Positions 1-9,636 of a DNA stretch of 23,484 nt are shown here, in pieces. Each line of letters starts with the position of its first letter. The stretch's first letter is position 1. The notes below the pieces were generated by a model that saw only the letters and a program-made list of their open reading frames with translations, was not told the origin of the DNA and did no database searches. This DNA is from Girardia tigrina (taxonomy: Eukaryota; Platyhelminthes; Tricladida; Dugesiidae), in NCBI GenBank assembly GCA_001938485.1, contig MQRK01229707.1, positions 1 through 23,484 on the forward strand, in the 5' to 3' direction. A program made the position numbers and the translations under genes.

Positions 1-19
1 CACGGTAACTAGTAACATA

Positions 20-35
20 CCCCCCCGGGGGGGGG
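20..35. repeat. C7G9 homopolymer palindrome
   Basis: Seven C are followed directly by nine G, giving a perfect 14-base palindrome in a region that is otherwise about three quarters A+T. The perfect 14-base palindrome TACTAATATTAGTA follows at 61-74. The C/G block is the most GC-dense spot in the window. It may be a transposon-end relic, a quadruplex- or hairpin-prone site, or an assembly artefact from joining poly-C to poly-G. No function is assigned. Confidence 0.8.
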
Positions 36-79
36 TGGTGGAGAACATACATTTTTCCCCTACTAATATTAGTAAAGAT

Positions 80-225
80 CAAGAACGATGACGAGCTACG
101 CAAGTTTTACGGAGAATTGTTCTAGTGGCAATTCAATTGTGATATAAATAAATGTAAAGAAAGCCCAATTAATGTTCTTAATAATGACGTTGGACAATGT
201 TGAAAGAAGAGTTAGATAAGATTTA
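80..225 (+). mobile_element. mariner transposase fragment (relic 1)
   Basis: This is a short decayed piece of a mariner-type transposase. The frame around 170-199 reads LMFLIMTLDN, which matches the mariner stretch ending in the second catalytic aspartate (usual form LLLHDNARPH). The aspartate codon is at 193-195. Downstream, ERRVR resembles the RVVRDL helix of the family, and an in-frame stop follows. About 110 bases from 83 are clearly homologous to 1311-1425, where further mariner motifs are present, and that link is what identifies this fragment. No intact frame remains and no inverted terminal repeats were found. Mariner elements move as DNA by cut-and-paste into TA sites. Confidence 0.55.
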
Positions 226-1310
226 ATAAGTTTATAATTTATAATTGTATTATTTAATGACTTTGAGTTGTTTTTGATTATTATGAACATTTTAAATAAT
301 AGTGAACGTGATGGAAATGTCGATAAATTTGTTTGATGAAATTTTGTTAAGGGCTTTTATGATTTGATGTTTTATGATTAAAAATGAAGTTGGAAGTGAC
401 GAGAAGATTTGTGTTATTTGTTAGTGATGATTTTATTTATTTACGTTCTATTTTTTAGATTTGGTTTTATGAAAATATTCATAAAATACGTGATTACCAA
501 GACGTGGAGAAAAATCTATGGATTGCTCAAATTATAATTGTATAATTCAAAATGGTCCAAATGGTAGACTGATGGTTTTGTTTCATGATAATGGATCTCT
601 AGATTTTGTATTGTGTCAAACAATTCAGATAAAACCAGTTTTGGTGAGTTTTTAGATGAAAAGTGTTGATTTGTGATTTTTTGTAAATTCGAGGATTTAA
701 CAAATCTCAATAATTCTTTTTCCTCACACCAATCAAAATGAATACATTAAGAAAACGTTAAACCTGGGACACGTTAACAATCTAATGTATTGTCCGAAGT
801 CTCTAATTGATGTCCCCTCGGGGGTGAGCTAGAATTTTTGGGTAAAAATATATTATTTTTAATTTATTTTTTTTAATTTTTGGCATTGTGAGGAATATTT
901 TAAATTTGGTATGTTGAAATTGTTTTGTTGAATTTTGTATGTTGAGTTTAGTATTTGGAAATGTGTTTCTCCCACCCAGATGGAAAATTGATATTTTAGA
1001 TGTTCACGATGAATGATTATTCGAGTCTAATTTGCATTTTAAAGTACAGCATAAGATATTTAAAAACATTAAAAATATTAAATCGTTTCAAATTTTCATA
1101 TTAAAATTTTAATAAAATAAAGTTTTAACTAAGTTTTGAATTAAATAAATGTTCTTTCTTTCCATAAAATAATTTTTAAATAAATTAATATTTAAATAAA
1201 ATTATTACTAAAATTACAAAATTTGAACTTTAAAAATAAAATCTGAAAATAATGAAAAATTTGTTCGAATAATTGTTTATTAACAAACATTAACTAAAAG
1301 TTATCAATTT
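226..1310. other. AT-rich stretch without recognisable gene
   Basis: Only short chance open frames occur here, none with recognisable motifs. A less AT-rich patch near 760-835 ends in a small palindromic CCCCTCGGGGG. I see no RNA gene or splice structure. Confidence 0.6.
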
Positions 1311-1585
1311 AGAACGATGTAGAATTACGAGAGTTTTGCTGAGAGTTGTCTAAAAGACAATTCTGATTGTATTGAAAATAAAAGTTCGAAAACCCATGTT
1401 GGTGTTCTTAATAGGCACCAACCAATTTAATGACATTTCTCTCATTAACATACTATCAACTTAAAGAGATACTTTCAATAATAATTCAATAATATTAGTG
1501 GTCTCTAAAAACACTACTATTGAACATTCTTGAACATCCACCATACTCGCCAGACTTGGACCCCTCGGATTATTATCTCTTTTGA
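1311..1585 (+). pseudogene. mariner transposase fragment (relic 2)
   Basis: This is the C-terminal catalytic part of a mariner (DD34D) transposase. At 1532-1582 the frame reads EHPPYSPDLDPSDYYLF, nearly the family signature HPPYSPDLAPSDYHLF that contains the third catalytic aspartate, and a TGA follows. The second catalytic motif survives as FNDISL near 1426-1443, where mariner usually has LHDNA. The distance between these two aspartates is about 45 codons rather than 34, so small insertions have accumulated. The 1311-1425 segment is homologous to 83-190. Stops and frame changes show it is inactive. No N-terminal helix-turn-helix or terminal repeats could be found. Confidence 0.8.
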
Positions 1586-2470
1586 CTAATGGTAATTTAG
1601 TGATCGAGGAAAGGAGATTTTGTATTTTTATATCTTTCCTTTATAGTTATAATCTTCAATGCAGTTATTAATTATTTAGTTTCCAGTTTACTTCAGTTCA
1701 TTTCATTGTTAAATTAGAAAAGAAAGCACTTTCAACTATTTCTAATTTTTGAGAGAGCCTGCTTTTCATTGTGTTTATTTTCCACGACGGAAGACATCCC
1801 ATCATCCCTGCAACGGCATCCAATCTTATATCATTATAAATTCTGCCTTAAAGTTATTTCAGATAGATATAAATGGGGGCTTTTCACTTAAAAATGTAAA
1901 CATTCACAGTTTGCACGGGGTCTTGATTGAACTTTGATGGGAAAAATAAACTTCTTTTAATGAAAAATTTCTTTTTTTCTGTTTCTTCAGCTCTTTTCAC
2001 GCCCTTCTTTGGTTGTAACTTTTTTGAACTTCTTTTAATTTCGTTCATGATATCTAATTTATTACAAAACTCAAAGGATTTGTTATTATAATGTTCGAGA
2101 AAATAATAATTTTATATTATTAGTTATAATATTAAATTTATTTTATGATATTTATTATATGAATATAAATTATTTTTTATCAATTTTTAATAATTTGCAT
2201 AAGAATACATAATAATGAGATATTTGAAAAAAATCAATAAAATAAAAAATAATGCTTTTTTAGTAATTAATTATTTATTTATTAATAAGGAGAAATGGAG
2301 TAAAAAATAGTTAACAGCCTGCAACTAACACCTGGATCTTGAAAAATATTTTCAATCTCAATTAAAATCCTTCTTATATTTTGAATGTATTATTTTAAAA
2401 TTATATACAAACTTCAAAACATCAACTTACAAATAATACAGAGGGAAAGTAACCGACTGACTTGTTATAA
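1586..2470. other. Non-coding stretch, no recognisable gene
   Basis: An open frame at 1749-1937 (+) starts with TTG, has no family motif and is treated as chance. From about 2040 the sequence becomes almost pure A+T. Nothing else is supportable. Confidence 0.6.
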
Positions 2471-2472
2471 AT

Positions 2473-2510
2473 AAGGGGTTCTCAGACTTTAACCATTGGC
2501 GATCGACTAT
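2473..2510 (+). mobile_element. hAT-like transposon terminus (left)
   Basis: The sequence AAGGGGTTCTCAGACTTT followed by GGCGATCGAC closely resembles hAT transposon ends of the CAGGGGTTCTCAAACTTT type, which often carry a GCGATCGACC-like block about 25 bases in. The first bases are diverged. An 8-bp target duplication could not be confirmed. No hAT transposase (BED finger, RNase-H fold or dimerisation domain) is recognisable between here and the opposite-facing terminus at 5831-5866. Confidence 0.5.
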
Positions 2511-2916
2511 AAAAATATAATGCGGTAAGTGATCGACTGGTACGAATTCGACTGTATTAAGTTCACATGGAGATAAAAATACATCACACCTACAACATAA
2601 TTTGCAGTACTAATTATGTCCGCTCATCACTGCTTCAGTCGTTTACATCGTGCGATAAAGTGAGATATGAATAAACGGATATGACTGTACAATCGGGAAG
2701 GAAAAGCATATCACAGGCGGCGTAGAAGGAGAAACTGTTAAAATAAAAGTAAAAAATATCCAGAATACTTTTTATAAATAAATATGCCATAAACCTAAAA
2801 AGTAGTCGTGAGCGACTTAAAAACTTGTCGAGATCAACCATTGAGCAACCCTGTTGTAGATTTTTAATTTTAGACTCATTTGTTTGAGTCTTATGTAAAT
2901 ACTTTAAACATTTATC

Positions 2917-2918
<2 letters not shown>

Positions 2919-2968
<50 letters not shown>
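2919..2968. repeat. (AT)n microsatellite with (GTAT)3 tail
   Basis: About 18 AT dinucleotide units (to 2956) are followed by three GTAT units. It is a plain simple-sequence repeat. The open frame across it (2880-3080, +) is a product of the repeat and is not a gene. Confidence 0.95.
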
Positions 2969-2969
<1 letters not shown>

Positions 2970-3545
2970 ACACTTATTTTTTCACTTGAAACCAACAAGA
3001 AAAACGTTTGCATATTAGTATTTTCAATACTTTTCGCAAAACACTTTTCAAAAATACTTAATTTTTATCTTTTTAACTGAACGTAAATTCAAATTTATTG
3101 ATATTCCATATAATACGGTTTAATAGAGGTAACGCTTGGAAAGGTTTTTTGTAATATTCAATTCTTAAAACAATAAGAATAAACTTCTCTACTTTCCCAA
3201 AATATTTTAACTTTTTTGCCATTATTTTAAATGTTTTGTTTACAAATTAAAAAAGTTATGTCTTAATATCTTTAAAATTTCATTTTTTTATGTATAGTAT
3301 ATGTTCACGGTGGGCAAATGCAGCTCACATTGAAAATTTAAATCAATTTTTCTATTGTTCCAGTACCCTTTTGATATTGTATATTGGACGCAAATTAAAT
3401 AAATTAAATTTGAATTTAATTCTGCAGTATTATAGTGTGAATCTTTAAAATATATAAAAAACATTTCATGGGTTAAATTTCAAGATTGGTTTCATCATCA
3501 AGGTACTGTAATTCTTTTAACTTAACCACTACATTACCATTAATT
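2969..3545. other. AT-rich stretch without recognisable gene
   Basis: Neither strand shows a coding or RNA signature. Only A/T-rich low-complexity sequence is seen. Confidence 0.55.
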
Positions 3546-3715
3546 TCTGGATTGCCGAATCAAGCGCAGAAGGAAACAAGATGGCTGATGCCCAAGTAGG
3601 AGGCCTATCGTGGGGCTTATAGACTCATTTGGTTTGGGTTGACCATCTAAAGAACCTATAGGCTCAATACCATTCTTGAAAAGAGATGGAAAGCCCATAA
3701 CGTAACCACAACATT
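3546..3715 (+). repeat. Dispersed coding-derived repeat, copy 1
   Basis: This segment is clearly homologous, at roughly three quarters identity by eye, to 14359-14520 in the same orientation. Both copies translate in the same frame to RRPI-x-x-LID-x-FGLG followed by PSK-x-PIGSIPFLK, so the repeat descends from a protein-coding element. This copy is cut by an in-frame stop, and its upstream part is not recognisable. The source family is probably a LINE or another transposon ORF (see the entry at 13800-14520), but it is not named with confidence. Confidence 0.75.
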
Positions 3716-5830
3716 ATCATTGCTTAATAACTTTTTGCGAATAAAATTATAAATATAACAAACAAAATTGACACGTACTGACTGAATAAAGAGTCATATT
3801 AAATAATTAAATAAATATTAAATTTTAAGAAGCACTTTTAAATTTTATTAAATATTCGAATAATTTATTCTTTTTTTAAAAAAATATCAAACATATTATT
3901 TTTTAAAAAAACCCAAAAAAGCTAAACCAAAGTAAGTCAAAAAATTTTCCGCATAAATAATACATGTAAATTGTAATAAAATTGACAAATAATAATAATT
4001 AAATATGAAATAATCAAAGTGAATTTTAAATTATTTAAAAATAAATTCAAACATTTCAAAAATTTTATTTATATAATGAATTTTGATCAAAATAATTTTA
4101 TATTTACAATTAGAAAAAATTCATGAATAAATTATAGCAAATTAAAATCACAACTGATTGATTATGCTATAATTAATTTAATAAAATTCAATAAAGCAAA
4201 AAATTTAAATAAATCAAAATATTTTTTTTCTCATTTTCTGTAGTTGATTTTCGATAAAGTTTCTTTTTTTATATATTTAAAAATGTTCCTATAAAATGGA
4301 AAATTATGAAAAAAATTAATTATAAAGCAAGACTTTTTATTAATTTTTGTACAATAAATAAATAAACTTTAATTTTTGTCTCGTTTTTTCTAAAAATTAT
4401 TTTTTTTTATCTTCTTTTTAATTTATTTTATAATTTGATTTATTTTTTATATATTTTTATTATATTTTATTGAAAAAAATCCCATAAAAATTATGATATA
4501 TTAAGTTCTGTGACATGAAAAATATTGTCTAATAAGTTATTTATAAAATATTTATTTTAATATGTAATTTATTTAAAAATAAATTACGAGCTACATCAAT
4601 TAAAAGATTTCTAGAGCATTTCTAAATTGTCAACTATAAGTGAGCACTAAAATGAAGATTTTTTTCATTGCAATATATAATTATTATAATAATTAAAGGA
4701 AAATATTTTTAAATAACAAAATAATTATGTTAAACATTTTACTTTTTTCCACTGTGAAAAAGATACTGAAACAAAATCAAATAATAAAAAAAATAATTTT
4801 TAACAAAATTATGTTTTTTTACAAAAATTAAAATAAAAATTTATTTTAAATTATGACAATTTTTTCGTAGAATTTTGACGTTTAAATAATTAGGATTTAT
4901 GGAGTCAATATTTTTTTAATTAAATAATATTTTAAATTATATTTAACAGAATAATTATTTCTGCGAAAATAGTTTTAATATTACAGATAATAAAGATAAT
5001 GTTTTAGCTATTTAGAAGATCCAGAATAACATTTGTAAAAGCCTAATTTATTACTACCGGTCATAAATGGCCACATTCCATTTACATTAAAAAAAACTAT
5101 AATACAGTAACAGTTTGACTATTAAAGAATTAATTAAAAATAATAATAAAAAATAATATATTTGATATATTCTTAAAAAAATTATGCTAAATAAATCCCC
5201 AAGCTATCTATGCACAATTGACTTTAATTTTAGAATTAGTTTCTTTTGCATCATTTTTTTTCATTAAGCAAGGTACTCAAATCTTTCATCCAATATAAAT
5301 TTTCTTTTTTCCTTTAAAATTATTAAAAGATGGTCTTTATGTAATGCTGGGCGAATAATAGTTATAACTTAAATTTAAACGTTGTGTTCCAAAAATTATA
5401 AAATGTACCGCAAAATCTCAGAAAATGAAAATCAATTTAATAGATAACATTATACATTTACATAATGAGTTAAATTTTAAAGTACTTAGAACAATAATGT
5501 TAAAATGAAAACGTAGTAGATCATATAGACTGCTTCAGTGACTAACTTAGATTGTCTCGAAGACTTTCGAAGTATAAGATGCTGTGCGGTTAATTGTAAT
5601 ACATGAATCAACACCAAATATTTGAATATTCAAACAAAATCCAATATCATTTTAATTACCATTAATTTAAACTTTAAATATATTTTAATTTTAAGCGTTA
5701 AATTTTGAGTATTAATTTAAAATCCTATTAAAATTTGTGTATTTCCATGTTATTTTTACGATTCTTTTTACTCAGATAAATCTAATGTTAAATATTGAAA
5801 AATTTTCTGAAAAAACGTCTGTGATCTACT
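3716..5830. other. AT desert
   Basis: About 2.1 kb is almost entirely A+T with long runs of A and T. No frame is longer than chance and no repeat, RNA or splice structure is recognised. A slightly more complex patch at 5515-5620 has no identifiable content. Confidence 0.65.
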
Positions 5831-5866
5831 ATCAAACAGCTGGCGATCGACCGTTTGCCCACCCTT
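5831..5866 (-). mobile_element. hAT-like transposon terminus (right-facing)
   Basis: Read on the minus strand, the end is CAAGGGTGGGCAAACGG followed by TCGATCGCC. This matches the CAGGGGTGGGCAAAC type of hAT terminus and shares the GCGATCGAC block with 2473-2510. The two termini face each other 3.3 kb apart but belong to different terminal subtypes, so they may be two separate relics. The open frame spanning it (5737-5979, +) has no recognisable product and starts upstream in AT sequence. Confidence 0.5.
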
Positions 5867-6899
5867 GTACTACGATATGGGACCCCCATGTGAATCGAAC
5901 AATAGGGGACTGCGAAACATCAATTAGAATCTTATTTATCAAACTTATTATGGTGATAGCATCAGGTGAAAGAAAATAGAGACTGTTTTGGATCTATGTT
6001 AATATTACAATGGCCCATTTTCCACCGAAATCTGATTGACTACTTTTTATTTATAAAATGTATTGAATTTTGAAATTGTTTTGATTTTAAATAAAGTTTT
6101 CTAATCTTTAATTTGTAGTAAAATTTTTAGGTGCAGATTGGTACATTAGCAGAATGTTTGCTGCGGTGGCGTTAATACATAAACACTGAAATTAATTTCG
6201 ATTGGTTTTCATATTTGAACGAAACAATTTTGTGAGTGCCTACAGTGTAGGCCCTACACGATTGGAAAATTTTTATGAATTTTTATAAATAAAAATTTTC
6301 TATTCAAGGTAGAATTCCTTTCGATATAAGTAACAAAAGCAATTGCATTTACTTTAAGGGAAAGGCTTTAAGTATTAAAAAACCATTCAACCATTTTTGA
6401 ATCATAGAAATAATAAGGAAACTAAAGACTCTTAAATAATGATTAACCGTGAAAGTGTTGAATGTTTCATTAACAAAATATTTAAATTAAATTTGTCTAC
6501 GGTAATTTAATTTAAATTAAGATAATTTGAAGGATGAAAAATTTGAAAGAGAATTTACGAAGCGAATCATTAAAAGAAAATTATTTGAAACATTATTTTT
6601 TTTCCTTTTGAAACAAAAAGAAAACAATAAAAGATTATCTTGAGATAAAAGCAATTATAATTTCTTAATTATAATCTTTATATTTGCAGATTAAATTCAT
6701 AATTAAGTTTAAAAATTTTTAATTTTAATAATTGCAATAGTAATGATTATGATAGTTTAGATACATATGTGGTACGATTAAAACCCACGTGGAAACCCAG
6801 AAAAGAACCATACAGTAAACCACAAAACATATTTTTGAACTTCGACATGTAATTTTTCAAAGTATGAACCATTAGGATTCATATTTTTGCCTTATTTTT
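5867..6899. other. Non-coding stretch with a compound palindrome
   Basis: No gene is recognised. At 6240-6259 two overlapping palindromes occur: CTACA-g-TGTAG, then GTGTAGG-c-CCTACAC. The rest is AT-rich, with a few short inverted A/T repeats near 6480-6530 and 6645-6680. Confidence 0.6.
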
Positions 6900-7410
6900 A
6901 AAGTTAAAAAAATCCAGCCATGAAGAGTTTAGACGGAAATAATTTATAATTGGATTCAACAGAGTTCTTAAGTTCATCTCTTAAGCTTAAATGAGTTCCA
7001 CGAAAATCTTTTTTTTATGTGGTGGAACAAATGAAAATCTGATGCTTCATCTCCACCATGATAAGCCGTTCTAGTTAACTATATATTGCATGATAGAGAC
7101 ATTGTCATGAAGTAGCCGTATTATAATTGACAAGATCGTCTTTATTTCCTTTGAACTTGCTCAAATAACTCAATGTAGTATACTGAGCTAATCTTTATTT
7201 CTCGATCTTCAAAATGTATTATTGCGTTTTCATAGAAATTCTAAAAACTTCTTAGCATGACTCAATGTTAATATGTCATTCCGGTTTTCAATCTACGAGT
7301 TGGGATTTCATTTGAAAACTTCCTCTCAGTACTTCCCCTTTTTGAATCAAACAAGTACATTAGCAAAGATGTTTCATCAGCAGTGAGAATCTTAATTACA
7401 TGTACAACTC
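6900..7410 (-). pseudogene. mariner transposase relic 3 (three catalytic motifs visible)
   Basis: This is a degenerate mariner transposase. The first catalytic motif is ILTADETSLLMY at about 7350-7395, where mariner usually has IVTGDETWIYHY. The second is LHDNVSIM at 7090-7112 (family LHDNARPH), and the third is SDFHLF at 7025-7042 (family SDYHLF). The first two aspartates are about 91 codons apart, close to the family's 92-94. The second and third are only about 22 codons apart instead of 34, because the PPYSPDLAP stretch is missing. Between them, VYYIELFEQVQRK corresponds to the family's EYY-x-x-LL-x-x-LR segment. Past the third motif, NSVESNYKLFPSKLF matches the C-terminal tail. The N-terminal DNA-binding half (above 7410) is not recognisable. 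Several frame changes and stops make it inactive. Confidence 0.85.
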
Positions 7411-7770
7411 CATATTCTGAAACTGTATCACCCTGATTCATTGATCGTAACGTAAAACAGTTAGATAGGAATTGCTTTATAAGTTATTCATAGCTACTTG
7501 GTTATGGATTAATCTTAAACAATCGTTAAACACAGATTAGAGTAATCAGAAATAGTTTATATATTTATTGATTGCGTTAGAAAAGTCCCGTATGACACTT
7601 GATTTATAATTCAGGTTGTTTGGGAATCAAGATTATATTAGTTCGGAGTATTACATTGTTAAAAAGATTCAAAAATGTGTCCTCAAAATATTGTTCGACG
7701 CATATAAATATAATAGTTAAGCAAAATGGATGAATCATGCTGATTAATCGCATGATGGTTTCGCTGTTGA
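7411..7770. other. No recognisable gene
   Basis: The N-terminal half of the mariner relic would be expected here on the minus strand, but no helix-turn-helix motif could be recognised. No other feature is seen. Confidence 0.5.
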
Positions 7771-7779
7771 CTCATGCAG

Positions 7780-8100
7780 GTTTTTTAATTAATTTTGCAG
7801 GGGCTATAACTCCGTTCGGGAATATGTTATCATCTCGCGGGTCTTACCCATGGACTCGGTTCACTGAGAGCTCTTCGGGTGACTGAGACCTTCTATGCCT
7901 ACGGGGAAGATCAGTAAGGGCTTTTTTATTTTCTGGGTTCTTTTCTAATTAACTTTTGTGCTTTTAAGGTTTATAACTTCTCTCGGGGCCGTGTGATCTG
8001 TTGGAGAATTATTGCAGGGGCGGTTGTCAGATTTCTCTCAATGGGTGAGTTTTCAAATGGCTCTGTCGGTTTTTCTTTATTGTTGTGTTTTTAGCTTTCC
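7780..8100 (+). other. GC-richer island with splice-like GT-AG pairs
   Basis: This is a conspicuous complex island. An acceptor-like T-rich stretch ending TTTTGCAG lies at 7800. A donor-like GTAAGGGC starts at 7914. A branch-like CTAATTAAC and an acceptor CTTTTAAG end at 7968. A strong donor GTGAGTTTT begins at 8045, and an acceptor GTGTTTTTAG ends at 8094. This would imply introns of about 50-55 bases. The exon-like block 7801-7913 has no frame open throughout; 7969-8044 is open in one frame. The block starts are similar: GGGCTATAACTCCGTTCGGG at 7801 and GGTTTATAACTTCTCTCGGG at 7968. It may be a decayed spliced gene, a structured non-coding RNA or a transposon regulatory region. No family was recognised. 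Confidence 0.35.
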
Positions 8101-8269
8101 AATGTTTGCGATGTTTTCATAGTGAATTCAAGAGCTCGATTTTACACTTAACTTTGTTGTGACTTTTAAATAAATGTATAGAGTCTCGTGGTGTTTCTTT
8201 TTCCTGCTTTATAAATGATTTTCTGTGATTGTACTACGTGTCAATATGTAAATGTATGAACGAATCCTC

Positions 8270-8745
8270 GAATGCAACATATGGTATGAATGACAAAAGG
8301 AAAACAATAAAAGAGGTAACAGAAAAGTGTACAGACAAAAGCAATTACGACGAAAACAAATGAATAAATCGAAATAATAACGACAACAGAAGCATTCGAG
8401 AAGGTATATGTAGATATTTGTAGATATATGTAGATATTTGTAAACGAAACGAAGAAAAAGATACATTTTGGGCATTATAGATCATTTTAGTAAATAAACG
8501 TTTCTGACACAAATTTAGAGATAAGACGAGGAAACTATAGTACAAACGATATTACAAAAATGGATATAAAAGTTAGGATACCCGAAAAAAGTCCATGTCG
8601 ATTAAGGAAAGTGCTTTAAAGCTAAAATGGTTAAAGAAATGTTAAAAGTATTTGGCATTAGACTGAATTTCTCAAGTCTGTATTATCATAATACAAATGG
8701 GATGACCGAGAGACAATTCTGAACAATACGAGAATGTGAAGTATA
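8270..8745 (+). mobile_element. Ty3/gypsy integrase fossil 1 (+)
   Basis: This is a fossil fragment of an LTR retrotransposon integrase. Traces of the zinc-binding N-terminal domain lie near 8290-8350. The catalytic core follows: EKVYVDIC near 8398-8421, RYILGIIDHFSK near 8459-8495, and HNTNGMTERQF near 8684-8720. The same core motifs occur in the minus-strand fossil at 18960-19722, so both derive from one family. The piece is broken (several breaks). Neither LTRs nor gag, protease or reverse transcriptase parts were found beside it. The degree of decay suggests an old insertion. Confidence 0.75.
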
Positions 8746-9330
8746 AAAAGTCAAAACTTTATTATATCGTAATATTCAGTTGAAAAAGAATGGATGAGTT
8801 TAATTAGTTTAGATTAGTTTGTTTTCTGATGATCCCTAATAAATTAAGGTATATTTCATTGGAATTTGCAATTTAAAACTTGATCTGATTATGTTAGTTT
8901 TAATTTTTTTAATGATTAACCAATAATATATTTCATTACTCTTTTAAAATAATTTTAAATTCTAATAAATAATTTCCGAATTGATTTATTTCTTTTATAA
9001 AATAAATTTTTTTTTCTTTTCTGTAAAATAAAAACAGAATAAATATTTATAATTTTCTTTTAAAAATAATAATATGTAAATTACAATTACAAAGAGATAT
9101 AAATATGATTAACTAACAATTTTATTGTCGTTTTAAATTAGCAGAAATTCCGGTAAAATAGATTAAAAAATATAAAAATCCAATAAAAAATAATATAATA
9201 TAATACATTCATACTTCATGTTTCAATTTTGTACGATATAAAAAAGAATACAGAAAATTTATAAATGTATGACAAATATAATAAATATAACTTTGAATTT
9301 AATTTGTTTTCTATTTGATTAATAAAAAAA
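8746..9330. other. AT-rich stretch without recognisable gene
   Basis: The sequence is mostly A+T. No motif, RNA or repeat boundary is recognised apart from the RNA motif that begins at 9331. Confidence 0.6.
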
Positions 9331-9376
9331 GAATTAACTAAGAGGTTAATTTCGACGGATCACCCGTCATCATCAG
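9331..9376 (-). ncRNA. Hammerhead-like self-cleaving RNA motif (imperfect)
   Basis: On the minus strand the order is CTGATGA (9376-9370), one extra T, stem II GACGG-GTGAT-CCGTC (9368-9354), GAAA (9353-9350), then TTAAC-CTCTTA-GTTAA (9349-9335), a good stem III hairpin. CTGANGA, stem II and GAAA in that order form the hammerhead ribozyme core, and such motifs are known in Penelope-like and other retroelements. Against an active ribozyme are the extra base between CTGATGA and stem II and the absence of a convincing stem I partner after the expected cleavage site. It is probably a decayed or variant copy, or a chance match. Confidence 0.35.
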
Positions 9377-9396
9377 ACAAAGCAAATAATGATCAA

Positions 9397-9402
<6 letters not shown>

Positions 9403-9442
<40 letters not shown>
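9403..9442. repeat. (AT)20 microsatellite
   Basis: Twenty uninterrupted AT units lie between the hammerhead-like motif and the dispersed repeat copy that begins near 9454. It is a simple-sequence repeat with no independent function inferred. Confidence 0.95.
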
Positions 9443-9444
<2 letters not shown>

Positions 9445-9453
9445 AAGCAATGA

Positions 9454-9636
9454 TTACGTAATCAATTTATGAAATCGCTTTTCAATATCAGTTGAAACAG
9501 CGATACATAAAGGAAAACAATAATCATCACTTTCATTAAACAACGCAGTTTCCGTCAGAGTTAATTGTTTCGCAATTTCATTTTTTCTTTTCGTTTCTTT
9601 ATCCAAAATTCTTCTCAACATTTTCTGTACAGGCAT
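9454..9636 (-). CDS. Small ORF of unknown function inside dispersed repeat
   Basis: This frame of 60 codons opens with ATG and lies inside the left half of the dispersed repeat. The product begins MPVQKMLRRILDKETKRKNE, is basic and helix-prone at the N-terminus, and ends DIEKRFHKLIT. It has no signal peptide, membrane segment or recognised motif. The ATG is directly preceded by an in-frame TGA. A splice-acceptor-like CTGTACAG lies just inside the 5' end, so it could be an exon fragment. The corresponding part of the second repeat copy (about 20680-20850, minus strand) is similar at the DNA level (KIKRKKE matches ETKRKNE) but is not open, which argues that the frame belongs to the element or is fortuitous. 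Confidence 0.2.
   Translation of the reverse strand: MPVQKMLRRILDKETKRKNEIAKQLTLTETALFNESDDYCFPLCIAVSTDIEKRFHKLIT

Noticed and set aside
2635-2841. Minus-strand frame of 68 codons between the hAT-like ends
   Set aside because: Phe/Tyr/Leu-rich with no hAT transposase motif; its length is within chance.
2880-3080. Open frame of 66 codons (+)
   Set aside because: It runs through the (AT)n microsatellite and encodes an Ile-Tyr repeat; it is an artefact of the repeat.
5880-5912. tRNA-like arm (minus strand TTGTTCGATTCACA flanked by C and G runs)
   Set aside because: The T-arm resemblance is not accompanied by an acceptor stem, D arm or anticodon arm in the right places.
5737-5979. Plus-strand frame of 80 codons
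   Set aside because: It spans a hAT-like terminus and AT-rich flank; the balanced part is explained by the transposon end and no product is recognised.
8209-8545. Two overlapping minus-strand open frames rich in Cys, Phe and Tyr
   Set aside because: They lie opposite the plus-strand integrase fossil and part of its upstream flank; they are shadow frames without motifs.
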